Positions 26,207-39,150 of a stretch of 64,000 nt of DNA are shown piece after piece. The notes under the pieces were generated by a model that searched no databases, had not been told where the DNA came from, and saw nothing but the letters and a program-made list of their open reading frames with translations. Position 1 is the stretch's first letter. Each line of letters starts with the position of its first letter. A program made the position numbers and the translations under genes. Source of the DNA: Tubulanus polymorphus (taxonomy: Eukaryota; Nemertea; Palaeonemertea; Tubulaniformes; Tubulanidae); the NCBI RefSeq assembly GCF_964204645.1, contig NC_134033.1, forward strand, positions 794,631 to 858,630. The letters run 5' to 3'.

Positions 26207-26426
26207 TTAACCATCCAAAAACTGCCACGCGCCGAAAATAACTCCAACAATTATTATCAGATTCATCCCGTAGATGGCAGCACTGTTACAATAGTTGAAA
26301 TTCTTGCAGCATTTCATCTCGAGTTTAGTTCCTTCGCCATACCGCGTATTGATTTCTGTTTCGTCACATGTCACATGGCATGCAACCCCGTACAAAGTGT
26401 ACATGGGTTTTAGGGTCGGACATTTC
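26207..26426 (-). CDS. Probable last exon of a Ly6/uPAR-type GPI-anchored protein
   Basis: A minus-strand exon follows a good acceptor (CTTCTCCATTTCAG, at 26427) and runs 72 codons to TAA at 26207. It carries several cysteines and ends the domain with KCCKNFNYCN, matching the CC-x4-CN signature that closes a three-finger LU domain. A short spacer and a hydrophobic end (MNLIIIVGVIFGAWQFL) fit a GPI-attachment signal. Such proteins sit on the outer cell surface and bind receptors or channels. The earlier exons with the signal peptide and first cysteines were not found upstream, so this may be a partial gene or an isolated duplicated exon. Confidence 0.55.
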
Positions 26427-26479
26427 CTGAAATGGAGAAGGTTTGTAGGTTGGAAATCCCGATGAAGAAATGGCTTCAC

Positions 26480-27834
26480 AATTCGTCGTCCAGAGGTCGT
26501 CCTTCATCAGTCAATTAAGGATGCGAACTCGCTAAAGCCGTTCCGCGAAGCAAGTTCGGGGAGCGATATCGGACCCCTGGCTAGCGAGGATGGTCGAGAG
26601 TTCATCGTCACAATGAAGCGGGCGGGGTGAGATTCGTTGCAGGAATATCCGTTCTTCAAACTAATTGTGACTTCATAAAAAACCGTTACAATAATGTTTA
26701 TATACATTGATACCTAGTACGGGTTCTCAATGAGTCGATGTGTTCTACGTCATCAATATTGTCGTTTCAAAACCATCACAATCGTGGATTTCGACGTTTT
26801 ATTTTGCGCACTAGCCCGCGATATCGTATTAGTTCGTAGAAATTCCGCTAGACGACCGTACGGTGCTGCCACCTCGCTAGTAGAATAAGGATTGACAAAC
26901 GATTAGGTGTAATTTATGAATGTCTTTATTAATTAACACGTTTGAAAGTGGAAATTTTTCAATATTACACCGATTCATTCATAACCAGCTGAGAATGTTG
27001 CATAGATTTGTACAAAGTGAGAGAAAGAGTTTACAGTACGATGTAACAACGATTTTCTTTCTTTTTACATCGACGCACGCGAGTTGTAACGAAGATTTAC
27101 TTTCTACGCGACGGAAAACACGTCTGCTCGACCATGCATAACATATTCCATTACAAAAAACAGATCAATAATCGTATTTACAACAAGACAAGGCACTCAT
27201 AATAACGTTTATACAGAATAAACCGTATCTCTTCCGATTCAAAAATCCTCCGGGACGATTCGAATTTCCGATAAATCTTAATTTTTTTCATACAATCAAA
27301 GTAACTTTGAACAATGTTAACAAACAGACAAACAAACAAATGCAACGTTGTGTGAAGAACGATCCTGAACCTTCATTCAAACACATTCATTAATATCTAC
27401 AAAATAGAGCAGTGGCTCCCTCTGTTAAGAAAGGGTCGCACAATATTTACAATTTCTTTTAACGAGAAACTTTAGGAAAGACATTTTAGTTCAATTTTAT
27501 AATCATCATCAGTTTAGTAATTAAAACAATTCAACGAATTCATTCACACCAGGCACGCGCATCCTGCGCACTAGGTTTAGTAGTTATAACTACAAAAGAA
27601 AGGCATATTGACAAGGCGCCTGTGGCAATGGAGGATCCACCAGAGGCGCTATAGTATAAGCTCATTGTTCATACGTGTTATGTACAATACTCCTGGTGGC
27701 CAATCGAGAAACCAGTTCCACAATATAGACACACTTAGATCTAACTCCATTATAAGTGCGTTTTGATGATATTTACATCGAAAGATTGGCCATAGTACAG
27801 CGGCTATCTACAACAGTCCACCTCGAGTGTGGAA
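26480..27834. other. Between the Ly6-type exon and the SAMD1-like stop codon
   Basis: AT-rich. The part nearest 27834 must include the 3' UTR of the SAMD1-like gene. Short open frames at 26507-26707 and 26920-27141 show no family motif. Confidence 0.4.
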
Positions 27835-30800
27835 TTACACAATTCCTCCACCAGCCGCCATTTGTATTTTGACAATTTGGTCGTATATTTTCAGCGCTGG
27901 TCCTAGTTTTAACGACAATCCGGTGAGAACGTCGTTTCGTTTCATTAACAGCAACGATTTACCGTCGATCTCCTGAAATTATAATATAATCACAATATTC
28001 AGAGGTTCCGATTCTTTACTCTCGGGGAGGTTCCGATTCTTTGCTCTCGGGGAGGTTCCGATTCTTTGCTCTCGGGGAGGTTCCGATTCTTTACTCTCGG
28101 GGAGGTTCAGATTCTTTGCTCTCGGGGAGGTTCCGATTCTTTACTCTCGGGGAGGTTCCGATTCTTTGCTCTCGGGGAGGTTCCGATTCTTTGCTCTCGG
28201 GGAGGTTCCGATTCTTTACTCTCGGGAAGGTTCCGATTCTTTGCTCTCGGGGAGGTTCCGATTCTGTACTCTCGGGGAGGTTCCGATTCTTTGCACTCGG
28301 GGAGGTTCCGATTCTTTACTCTCGGGGAGGTTCAGATTCTTTGCTCTCGGGGAGGTTCCGATTCTTTACTCTCGGGGAGGTTCCGATTCTTTACTCTCGG
28401 GGAGGTTCCGATTCTTTACTCTCGGGGAGGTTCCGATTCTTTACTCTCGGGGAGGTTCCGATTCTTTACTCTCGGTTGGGGTAAGGCGTGATGCTGTTGC
28501 ATTCGCTATCGGTTCTGAACGGCAGGGACCGCAGGGGCAACACTTCAATGACTGGGGTGTCGTCGTGAGGTTAAACGAACAATCCAATAGGGGTTAAAGT
28601 CTGGGAAACCAAGATCCAAACGAAAATGAATTAAGTTAACCCACGAGTTAAAGTTAATACCAGTCTACAAAACCGGGTCCAGGTTCTTATATCTTATATC
28701 TGACCTGATCTCTGAAGTTTTCTGCCTGCACCGTGAATCCGACCTTGGCGATGAACTCGGCTACGTCATCGATCGACCAATCAGCGATTGACACGTGGCG
28801 CAGACGTTCGACGTCGATTCGGTTTAAAAGTTCGTCGATGAATTTCTGTTCGGGTCGCGCTTCAACACTAAACATTCAATAAAACACACGTCCGAAATGA
28901 GATCACGCATTTGTCTACGACAGTTCGGAGAAGTTATAACAGAAATAACATACCCGCAGAAATAATATCCCCGCGAACTTTACTTACCTGTTGTTTTTTA
29001 TTTGGAAATTAGTGGGCGAGTCACAGGGAGTCAACAGACACGAGGAACTTGCAGCTACGAAGAAAAACAAACGATTTTTATTTTTTGATCTTCTTTAGAT
29101 TCAATGCTAAACTGAGAATTATGGAACTGAATCTTGATCTGTAGAACTTGGTGCAGAACTGTGGAACTGAGGCCTGGTCTGTGGAACTGGATCCAGAACT
29201 GTGGAACTGGATGCAGATCTGTGGAACTGGCTCCAGCAACAGTAGAACTGGAACTGGATGCAGATCTGTGGAACTGGCCTCAGTAACTGTAGAACTGGAT
29301 TCAGGAATGCGGGATTGGGTCGCGGGTTTTACCTCCGTTACTGTCCGTGGTCTCCATCAGATCACATCCTAATTCTGAGCAATTCTTACAAACCCACTGC
29401 CCTGAAATAACGTTAAGTCAATTTCATTTATTCAATTAATTAATCTTAGATGTGAAAATAGGCTGGAATTACAGCGTTTGAACGACTTGTTTCTGACCTG
29501 TCGGGTTTTCATCGATCTTTGGTTCATGGCATTGCATATGATAACCTTTATCACAGGCATCGCAGAACAACAACTCGGCCTAGAATTTAAAAAAAATACG
29601 ATTTCTTTGAGCCGCAAATCAGCGATGGATTGATTTTAAGGGGGGTGTTGGATAAACTACTGACCGCATCGCCAGCCTCTGAACAGATACAGCACGTTTT
29701 ACAGTCGTAACACTGCCACGGTGAGTCACGTGCTCTCCTCGCTAGATCTTCACTGTAATTCATACATGTTGGATGCACTGAAAAAAAACATAAATAACAT
29801 TCAATAATCAATAATCCAGTTTCACTTTTGATAAAATAAACATCAGTTGAAGCTTATTGTCATAATCAGTTCATTTTCTGGGATCCAGTTCCACAGTTGT
29901 CTGGGTTTTATATCAACCTAGTTCCACAGTTGTGTGGGTTCAATTTGACTGAACCCAGTTCTACAGTTGTGTGGTTTGATTCTGAATTCAGTTCCACAGC
30001 TGTGAAAGCTTTATGTGACTGTGTATCCAGGTCCACAGTTGTGTGGATTTAATCCAACTGTGGATCCAGTTCCACAACAGCTTTTGATTTTAAGAATTAA
30101 AACTAAATTTAGTTTTCAGATGACCAAATCTCTACCTTCTGTTTGACAATCGGAACAGGTTAACATCTGTTCAACAACCCCGAATCGATTGCATTCCGCC
30201 GTCAGGAAACACAGCCGACATTTATCCTACAAATATATATTACAAAAACAAAAATTTAAATGAGATATCTGTTTGATCAAATTGGCCAATAGAGGGCTCT
30301 GCACTCACCTCGCCCGTGTCGACAGTCGCAGGCAGATTTTCGGGTAGCTGTGATGGAACGATCTTTCCAGATACCTCCCCATTTTTCTTCAAATTTATTA
30401 ACTTCTAAAAATATGAATGTAAAATTAAAGGCTTAAAAAGTGTTGACCCGGCCGGCCGTTTATGTATGTACCCTGTACATTACTTTTTAAAAATCATGAT
30501 CAAGCTAACAATAACAGACCCGGCAGTTATAGAAATGAACTGATTACAAATTTTATTGCAGTCTTCAAAAGTGACCCGGCAGATTAGGAGAAACGATAAG
30601 AAATAATTTTCTTGCCTCAAAAAGATGTTTCTAAAAGTTTTGGACACATTAGAAATATCGCGTGAACCACACGACACATTTTATATATACGTGTTGATAT
30701 TTTCAGAACAAAAAGAACTTAACGCATCAAACACAAACCTTATTAATGCCCTTATAGAAAACAGATCGATAAAATATGGGAGAGAGAGATATATAACTTC

Positions 30801-33800
30801 CGGTTTGCGTTGAAGCGCAGACACAGGCTGCGCGCGCGGCGCTGAAATTACTGTATGTTCTAACTATCAGTCAGCGAGCGAGCGAACGTGTACCGTGTGT
30901 TTAATTCGATTCGATTTTATCACCTTATCACCACGTGACGACTTAGCCTAGTAATAATTCAATACACAAGAATATAGATCTTAATAAGATATAGCTATCT
31001 ATAGATAAAATAAAGAGTTCCGTCTCCCTAAACATGGTACTTCTGAATCAAGTCGACATATAACATAAGTTCTGTCCACCCTACTCGGTACTGGTCAAGT
31101 TCTGTCCACCCTACTCGGTACTGGTCAAGTTCTGTCCACCCTACTCGGTACTGGTCAAGTTCTGTCCACCCTACTCGGTACTGGTCAAGTTCTGTCCACC
31201 CTACTCGGTTCTAGTCAAGTTCTGTCCACCCTACTCGGTACTGGTCAAGTTCTGTCCCCCCTACTCGGTACTGGTCAAGTTCTGTCCCCCCTACTCAGTA
31301 CTGGTCAAGTTCTATCCCCCCTACTCGGTACTGGTCAAGTTCTGTCCACCCTACTCGGTACTGGTCAAGTTCTGTCCCCCCTACTCGGTACTGGTCAAGT
31401 TCTGTCCACCCTACTCGGTACTGGTCAAGTTCTGTCCCCCCTACTCGGTACTGGTCAAGTTCTGTCCACCCTACCCGGTACTGGTCAAGTTATGTCCACC
31501 CTACTCGGTACTGGTCAAGTTCTGTCCACCCTACTCGGTTCTGAATACTCGTAAATCAATAAAATTCAACGCCAAGAATAGAAAGTCTGAAATGTTTCCT
31601 TGAGCTAATGTAGTTGATTCAACGTTTCGACTTTATCCGAATAGTAATCTTCAAGTTTACCGTGTATTCGAACTAGTGTAGTTTCGACTAAAGTTTAATT
31701 CATATACAGAATTCTACTGAATTTTCAGTCGTCTTGTTAGTATACAGGAATTTTGGGACGGGGATTTAAGCCATTACAGCGCGCTAGTAACAACCGGCCT
31801 AGGCCTATTATTATATATATATATATATATATATAAATACATTCGTACATAAAACCGGGAAAATGAAAGTTCTAACAGCGATATACACCGTGCGTGGCGT
31901 ATATAGATATTATTGAAACAGCGAGTACAAGTTGTTGTACTGCGAGTCTCTACAGTGTCAGCACAGTTATAGAGAACCCGATCATTGATTGGTATATAAC
32001 CGCTATAAAACCGCTTCTGGTTTTACCTCCAGAACATATCAGAATAAAACATTTGGAATATCTATCGGAAAACACTTCCACCGGACGGACCTAATTTCAT
32101 GAATTTATATACAGGGGATGCCGAGGGGTGGGGGTACGCAAGGCCCTCCCCCCCGCGGCCCGGAAATCCGCACGGTCATTGCGGTCAATTCGCCCACAGA
32201 TCGGCGATATTGTAGCTAGCTCCCCAAATCACATCCCCGCTTAGACATTCCCCGAAACATATATACAACCGAAAAATACTACCCCGCCCAGAAATACAAC
32301 CCAGACATAACATTATGCGTCGGTTGTATTTTTGTATATCTGATAATAAAGGCTAAATATCGGGGATATTTTCGAAGAAGGAGTTCATCGTTTAAACCGC
32401 TAAAATAAAAAAAAATTAAGCGTATTCGAAAACAGTTTAAAATTTCTCGGTTGAAGGCGAGGCGCGAGCCTCTCCGCGCCTCTCCGCGCCTCTCCACGCC
32501 TCTCCGAGTCTCTCCGCGCCTCTCCGCGCCTCTCCGCACCTCTCCGAGTCTCTCCGCGCCTCTCCGCGCATTCCCAGAAATCAGGGTTTTATTTCTGAGC
32601 AGCGGCTTTACTCAATAGATTGAATTCAAAAACCTCGAACCTGACTGGAAAAATATCGAAATAAATCGGGGGCGATATTTCTGAATCCCGATTCCTGACT
32701 CCAATATACGAAAAAACCGTGGCGAATAATTTAATATCTTCAATTTATTTTTCCATTTCAACCTTGGGCTGCGGGGGGTGCTGCACAGAAACACCGTAAC
32801 AAACACGTTCGATCTCGGAAAAATTGTCACCGAAACAGCATGTTTCTTGTTTCCGCGCCGTTGATACGACCACCACACGACGGGTAGAAGCATTGTAGCG
32901 GAAACATTGTTTCTGTTTCCTGTTTCTGCGTTTCCCCGCGTCGAGTGCGTTAGTTTTTATACCCAAAAGGCGGATCTCAGGATTCTTTGAAGTGGACCTT
33001 TAAATTTGGTACCTTATTTGAAAAGGGCACATAATATGGCAATACGAGGGCAAGCAAAACATTGATGGAGGTTCTGGTGGTCCCCCCCCCACGGAGGATT
33101 CTGGACAAACAGAGGCTTTTCTCGCCCTTATCTCTCATCACGGCCCATCGGATTTATTTGTTAGTCTTTTAAAATTCTTTTGGCCGATCACCTGCTTCAT
33201 ATCACGCGGAATAGTTCGCCGCGGACTTTGCCAACACGACAGACAGCGCTCCTTGTTGTACAAAGACCGGCCGCATAATGTGTTGTAAAATTTAAAAAAA
33301 GCTCGATTTTATAGACGCGCGACACAGACGACTTCAGCTTGTACGACGCGTATATACCCAGCGTTCAGAACGGACTGTAATAGTGCGCGTCATAGCAATG
33401 AGTAAAACATGCGTCGTCAATTCGCATATTCCCTCAAGAGAATTAAAAAATAATCCAACTGCAATAATTCCTATATATCACATTCCTAATTCCCCTCACT
33501 CCCTCACTCCCTATTACTCTCCCCTTCCCTAACACTCTCCTCCCCCAACACTCTCTCCTCCCTATTCACCTCTCTCTCTCTCTCCTTTCTCTCGCCCTTT
33601 CTCCTTCCCCCTCTCTCAGTCTAGCCTCCTCTCCCACTTTCTCCCTCTCCTCTCCCCTCTCCTCTCCTCCCTCCTCTCCCCTCTCCTCTCCCTCTCCTCT
33701 CTCCTCTCTCCTCTCTCCTCTCTTCTCTCCTCTCCTCTCCTCTCCTTTCTCCTCTCCTCTCTCTTCTCCCCTCTCACCTCTCTCCTCACTCCTCCCTCCT

Positions 33801-36800
33801 CTCCTCTCTCCCCTCTCTCTTCTCCCCTCTCACCTCTCTCCTCACTCCTCCCTCCTCTCCTCTCTCCCCTCTCTCTTCTCCCCTCTCCTCTCTCCTCTCC
33901 TCTCCACATTCCACACTCACCGGGTATACGAATCGACTCTCGCATTATTTATATACTTAATTATTAAATCAATTTTTGAGAATGAGCGCATAGTAAAAAT
34001 AAATCATACATAGGCTTTTTTAAAACGAAAATGGAAAAAACCAAATCGACTGCCAAAACATCCCCATAGTGTTGCGGGTCAGGTTCGAGAGATTATGGGT
34101 TGTTTTTCTCTTGTCGTCATAGCGTCAGCGTCATAGCGTCTGTCGACGCTTTTCAATATTTCATATACACGCGCGACGGTGCTTTATTTCGTTGTTTTTT
34201 TTTTTGCTCGGCAATGCAACGTGACAAACATCCGCGACTGAAGAGTTGTTTTATCACCCGCAGACGTAGTCATCGTTCGAAAAGGAGAATTTCAGCGCGC
34301 TGCGCGGCGATAGAAAAAAGGCATTTCGTGAATATTAGAAATTCGAAATTTAGGGAATAAAAATAAGTCTTCGACAAAACTCCCGATTCAGACAAGATAA
34401 TAATAACCGAACGCACTATAGTTCGGTCGTAACGTATTTCACAGTGTCGGCCATCTTGAAATCGGTGCGAACTACAGCGATCGCGCTCGATCCCGTGGTC
34501 GAGTATTTTCGGACTATTATCACAGTTCCGACTAAACTGACATTCGGTTTCATTGGGGAACATGCAGAATTCACGAATTCGGCTATTTCCTCGCGACGTG
34601 GACTTGTGTCGTTCAAAAACAGTTGAAATAACAACTCGAGCCGCACTCGAATGTGGTTCATTATCAGATTTATTGGTGTCATAATATGAAATCAATCGAT
34701 GAAATAGAATGAGGGAAATTGTTATCATATTCTAAAGGAGGTATACAACAGACTTCATATAGGCCGCATGAATATCTGCCCACGTCGCGGCGAAATAGCC
34801 AAAGTCGTGAATTATAAATGTTCCATTTCGTCGACTTCGCGGTTCCGATAACCGAAGTTCGCTCGAACTGTTGAAACTGGGGAAAACCCAATCGTCTATA
34901 CATAAACAGGACCCAGTTGTTGCACAATTGCTGAGTTTACGTTAGACCACAAATTCTTTAAGACTTAACGTGTTGGTTTTGTTGTAAGGGACACCAAACC
35001 AAAACGAAATCAAACGAAATCTACTTAACAAATACTTAACGGGATCCATCCCTATTTTCAGACCAAAAAGTAGCTAAACTCATAGAAAATGAAATGATTT
35101 CGGCAACTCTGGCGAAACACTCGCAATTTCTACTCGAGAGTCCGTTGCTCGTATGGTACCACCAAATCGAACGGAACAGTTTTCCTATCTTTTTTTTTTC
35201 TCGCGCATTTCAAAACGGCGGCCGAAATCGGGGACGAATAATTTCGAAAGTATTTTCGTGCGACCGTTCTTTTTTCCTCGGTTGTCGTAGAGAGTATATA
35301 TATATATACGTGTAAGCTAGGAAAGCGACGGCTTTTAACACAGTATATAGTTTTAGTATCGGCGGAGTTCGAGAGCCAGCGATATCGTACACACCACGCG
35401 TATAGGGAGTGCATGTATTGTACACGGACTCGTATAGGCTTTAATAGGACGACTTATCATTTACCAACCAACAGATTCTTATATATCAGCGAATATAGAA
35501 ATCCCATACTAGGAAAGTCCGCAATTCATACAGTCAAGTCTCTATGTATAATTTCGGAAGTGATAGTAAAGATGTTACGAATGACAGAAAAAGTCGGCAA
35601 TAATTCCTTGAGCAGAGTTTAGTTCAATTAAATTTATGGTATAATTTATAGCCACGTCTATTTATTTTATAGATAGTTTATGTACTGCCGAAGCTAGTAC
35701 ATTTTGGTAGATTTTTGTTTTGATTTGGTGTTCCGTACAAACCCACCACGACACCACGCACGAGTTGGTAACTAATATTTGCCCATATATTCAAGTATTC
35801 ACGCATTTATATCTGATGAGTTTTTTCTGCGCTCCAATTGAGGAAGCGTCTTTACGCCGAGCAAAATCAAACTAAATCCTCTGAACTTTAGAATAGGCCA
35901 CCTTACTCAAACGCGCTACAGTCAACCCCCAGATTTACCGCCCACATCGGCGCAGAGCGATTTTGGCGGTATAGAGAGTATGGCAGTATATCGGGGGTAT
36001 TTTACTATTGAGATGTAGCCTAAATTAAGAAAACCTCGTGGTAGGCGGGGTGGCGGTATATGGCAGGGTGATATATCGGGGATGACTGTATTTTGAAATA
36101 AAGCTTCTCGCTGTTAAAATTGTTAGACTTTATATACAAGTTAGAAAGAGAATTCATTCATTCAATCGAATTAAAATTCAAAAACACGCAACGTTTCGAT
36201 CTAACGCTATATAGAGATCGTCGTGTCAGGTGGAAGTGTATATAGTGCAGGCTTTCATCTTAATCACTGATTTTCGACCGTTCAGGAAATACTTTTGTTA
36301 CGGAATAACGGATTTTTAAATGCCCAAAACAAAGACGCTGATTGCGTAATAAGATTTGGACACAAACTAGGGGTAATTTACAACTTAAAACAGTTACATA
36401 TTATATACTAACTAAACATATTAAGAGCAGAGTCAAGCTATAGGGTATAGGGGGATACTCTTATATACACTCTAGTGCTGAAAACGTGTTGTAAAATTCA
36501 ATGAAACGTTGAATTATAAACAGCTTGACGCGGGATTCTATATACCATTTACAACACGGACTCAGAGTGTTTCATCAATGGTTATAATGAGGACAACATC
36601 AGTATTCCTGAAGATGACTATTATGATAAATTTAAATATATATATAATTCTAGAATGGAAACCTTAAACATAGTCGAATAAACTACACTAGCTCAAGGAA
36701 GAAATTTCATAGTCTTTTTATTTTCAGAATGGGATCGTATATTATTTAAATGTATAATTCTAAAATGGAAACCTGGAACATAGTAGAAACGTCGAATAGC

Positions 36801-39150
36801 TCAAGGAAACGTTTCAGACTCTTTTTATTTTTTTATTCTTAGCGTGCATGGGTTTCATATTAGCTTTACAACACAGACTCAGAGTGTTTCGTCAATGGTT
36901 ATGCTTGTTTTTTTCACAGAAACTATCAAAACTTAAAGATCCTACGCCCGCAAACCAGCTCCCCGACCTCTAACCCCCCGCCTTTAAGATCAGGTAATCC
37001 GGGAACCAGCAAACATTTTCTATTACAAATTTCAAACTAGTTACATTCATGAAGAGAATCTTATGAAGAATGTAAAATTGATTTAACACTGGACCCAGTT
37101 CCACATGTGGGTTAAAGAATTTTAAAAATTAAATCATTTTAACTCTGACGAGTCCAGGATAATTCACAATACAGTGGAACTGTTTAGAAAAAAAATATTC
37201 GTAGCGCAATATTCATATGAAAAGGAAAAACCCAACGGGATTTAATTGCACATTTTGCGGTGGTGTTGTGAGGTTTGAACGAAGACCAAGGTATTTCGAT
37301 TCAAGTACGAATTCAACCCCCGGCTCAAGAATTTTGTCATTTTAGAATTTTTTTTTTGGGTTTGAACTCGTTCGCGACGACAGCGAAGTCGAATTCAAAA
37401 CCGATAACTGGGAAACACACTGTGGTCCATTGTCAAGTTGGTTCTAAAAATACCGAACTAAATTTCGTTCGAGTTTCGCTTTTATATTTTTATAATTCAA
37501 TCAACACATTTTCACCAAAGTTCATGTATTTTTATCTGGATCCAGTTCCACTGCCACTCAAGGCCGATTCTTACTAACAGCGAATTTCAGCCGAATTCTG
37601 CGGTGTATTTAGTAGGCCAGTTCCACGGGATTTGTGAGATTTGTATCAAGTGTTTTTTTAGTCCTGTTTTGTTAACAAAGATAATTAAATTGGCACATTC
37701 AGCGTGGGAGTTCACCTAATACTGACTTTTTGGACACAAAAGTACCCTTTTGGAATGTGGCAAGCCCTCCGAAATTGGCCTCTAATGATCCGCCCCTTCG
37801 GTGGCTTTTCCCTGTCCAATATTCAGCTTAACAGACGGTCCATTAGGCCCTTTTCAAATCAAAATATTACCACTTTGGAATAAATCAGTTTTGAATATAA
37901 TCAGTTTGGAAAATGCCTCATATAATTTAGTCAAAAAACGCTAAGACCCTTTTTGATTGTAGAGAGGGTATAATCAAATAATCTTTTAGTCTATTTCGAC
38001 GATTGACTGCATTTGGATATTGCTGCCCCTAATCCTTGAGTGTCTGCGTTGGCAGAAATCTTCTACAGCCAAGAAGACACGCACGCAAAGGCCCCGATAG
38101 TTTGTCTTCATTTTCGAGTGATCGTTCTTCGATGTCTAAATAATGAATTAGGATCCAGTTCCAAAGTTCCCAGTTAACATAGAGTTAAAATAAATTGATT
38201 TCAAATAAACTGATTTTAACTCAGAGTTAACTCACAACTGTGGAACTGGATCCTGCGTTCAGAGTTAACTCACAACTGTGCAACTGGGTCGAACGAATCA
38301 GTTTTGAATAGCATTGATTCGTCACTATTTTCTTCATATAATTTGCGTGTGCAGTTTTTTTTCCCGGTAAGATACGAACCTTCTTTTTACCTGAGCCCAA
38401 AGGGCGGCCTTTTTTACCCGTGGTCAACTTCCTCTTGAAAGCGGTGTTGGCGGTCGTCGGCGGCATTTCAAGTTGTTGTATCGAGTCGTCTGCCGCTGGT
38501 ATTGTTTGTAGCGGTTTGTCTGGCTCGGCTGCTGGGGGAGGAGTTGTCGGCGGAGCTGACGGAGTTGCCGGTAGTTCATCGTGTCGCAATACGTATCGGT
38601 CATTCGCTAACCGTTCGATGTTACCGGACTCGACCTCGCGCGCCAGGGCCATACTCAAATGCGTTTTCAACCAGGACGAACTTTCCGCGTTGCCTTCCAA
38701 CCACTGTTCTATTTCTGAGTAACTGGCGCCGATTTCTTCCTCGTGACGGTTCGCGTCGCGATCCGGGCCGGCGTCCGGGGGATCCGACCCGATCGCATCC
38801 CCGCCGTCGTCGTCAACAGACATCACTTTACCGTCGCTAACAATCGCTTTGATCGCCTGATACAAATCAGACCGAGTTTGAGTCGAGTTTATTTTTTCGT
38901 CGGCCGACAAATATTTTTTCTTCCATTTCGCCGCATTTCTATAACTGGCGCTGCCCTTGTAGTCGACTTTTATCGCTAAACCGAGCGAAACGAGCGATTC
39001 TATCGCGTTCTGCGTATCGACGAAACTCAATCCGTACCGACGTTGAACAAACCGAGAAATGTGTTCCAAGTCCGGTCGCGCTTTTCTATTTCGCAACTGG
39101 TCAATAGCGCCCAGAATAAACTCTTGCTGTTTCGTCGGTTGCGGCGTCAT
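27835..39150 (-). CDS. SAMD1-like chromatin reader: winged helix, AT-hook, double PHD finger, SAM
   Basis: Nine exons join in phase: 39150-38380 (or on to 38326), 30404-30309, 30226-30136, 29777-29665, 29579-29498, 29401-29333, 29054-28988, 28867-28705 and 27972-27835, giving about 529 or 547 residues. Residues ~8-80 form a SAMD1-type winged helix ([22 protein letters not shown]), which in vertebrate SAMD1 binds unmethylated CpG-rich DNA. A second winged-helix-like stretch is at ~141-195, and an AT-hook-like [10 protein letters not shown] follows. Residues ~290-405 form a double PHD finger (CRLC, CSDC, HPTC, CYDC, then [13 protein letters not shown] and WVCKNC), as in KAT6 and DPF histone readers. 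The SAM domain (~455-522) contains [10 protein letters not shown] and [10 protein letters not shown]. An in-frame stop lies upstream with no earlier ATG, which fixes the start. The long first intron could hide another small exon. Confidence 0.88.
28001..28476. repeat. 25-bp minisatellite in an intron of the SAMD1-like gene
   Basis: About 19 copies of a 25-base unit containing CTCGGGGAGGTTCCGATTCT, differing mainly at ACTC/GCTC and CCGA/CAGA. It lies in the last intron (27973-28704), and the open frames across it are repeat translations. Confidence 0.95.
29120..29310. repeat. Degenerate GTGGAACTGGATCCAGAACT repeat
   Basis: A ~20-25-base phrase, TGTGGAACTGGATCCAGA, recurs about seven times in the intron between exons 29401-29333 and 29054-28988. 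It equals one arm end of the dispersed foldback family (compare 45340-45353), so it looks like a tandem expansion from such a terminus. Confidence 0.75.
29880..30080. repeat. Degenerate CCAGTTCCACAGTTGTGTGG repeat
   Basis: Four or five copies of CAGTTCCACAGTTGTGTGG separated by ~25-30 bases, in the intron between the two halves of the first PHD finger. It is again the arm end of the foldback family, here in the opposite orientation to 29120-29310. Confidence 0.7.
31067..31546. repeat. 30-bp minisatellite, sixteen copies
   Basis: Unit of 30 bases with AAGTTCTGTCCACCCTACTC and GGTACTGGTC; main variants are CCACC/CCCCC and TACT/TTCT. It lies in the long first intron of the SAMD1-like gene. Confidence 0.96.
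31808..31836. repeat. (TA)n microsatellite
   Basis: An uninterrupted TATATA run of about 28 bases, intronic. Confidence 0.9.
32458..32572. repeat. 10-bp CGCGCCTCTC repeat
   Basis: Ten to eleven copies of GCCTCTCCGC with GAGTC variants, inside the long first intron of the SAMD1-like gene. Confidence 0.9.
33480..33906. repeat. Polypyrimidine CTCCT tract
   Basis: About 430 bases almost without G on this strand, made of CTCTCCTCTCC phrases, with one ~65-base segment (CTCTCACCTCTCTCCTCACT and onwards) duplicated near 33770 and 33830. The Arg/Glu-rich minus-strand open frame is compositional. Confidence 0.93.
35919..36088. mobile_element. MITE-like element flanked by TA
   Basis: Ends CAGTCAACCCCCAGATTTA and GGGGATGACTG are inverted copies, with TA directly outside each end (35917-35918 and 36089-36090). 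A TA target site with CAGT termini fits the Tc1/mariner/pogo superfamily. The interior is AT- and G-rich without coding capacity, so it would depend on an outside transposase. It lies in the first intron of the SAMD1-like gene. Confidence 0.65.
38151..38253. mobile_element. Foldback MITE, family A copy
   Basis: Opens GGATCCAGTTCC and closes GGAACTGGATCC, with AACTCAGAGTTAACTC near the right arm. It is one of at least six copies in the window and lies ~75-130 bases past the first-exon donor of the SAMD1-like gene. Confidence 0.75.

Noticed and set aside
28041-28597. Three overlapping open frames with a GRFRFF-like repeat
   Set aside because: A 25-base minisatellite inside an intron of the SAMD1-like gene; all frames open because the unit lacks stops.
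31067-31546. CRISPR-like regular repeat
   Set aside because: Units are contiguous with no unique spacers; a 30-bp minisatellite in a eukaryotic intron.
33616-33945. Arg/Glu/Gly-rich minus-strand frame
   Set aside because: Translation of a polypyrimidine tract; no gene features.
34270-34927. Several 60-150 codon frames in the long SAMD1-like intron
   Set aside because: No family motif, no matching splice phases to neighbouring exons, and overlapping frames on both strands.
38420-38979. Plus-strand open frames opposite the winged-helix exon
   Set aside because: Shadows of the real minus-strand exon, which shows clear domain motifs and splice phase.
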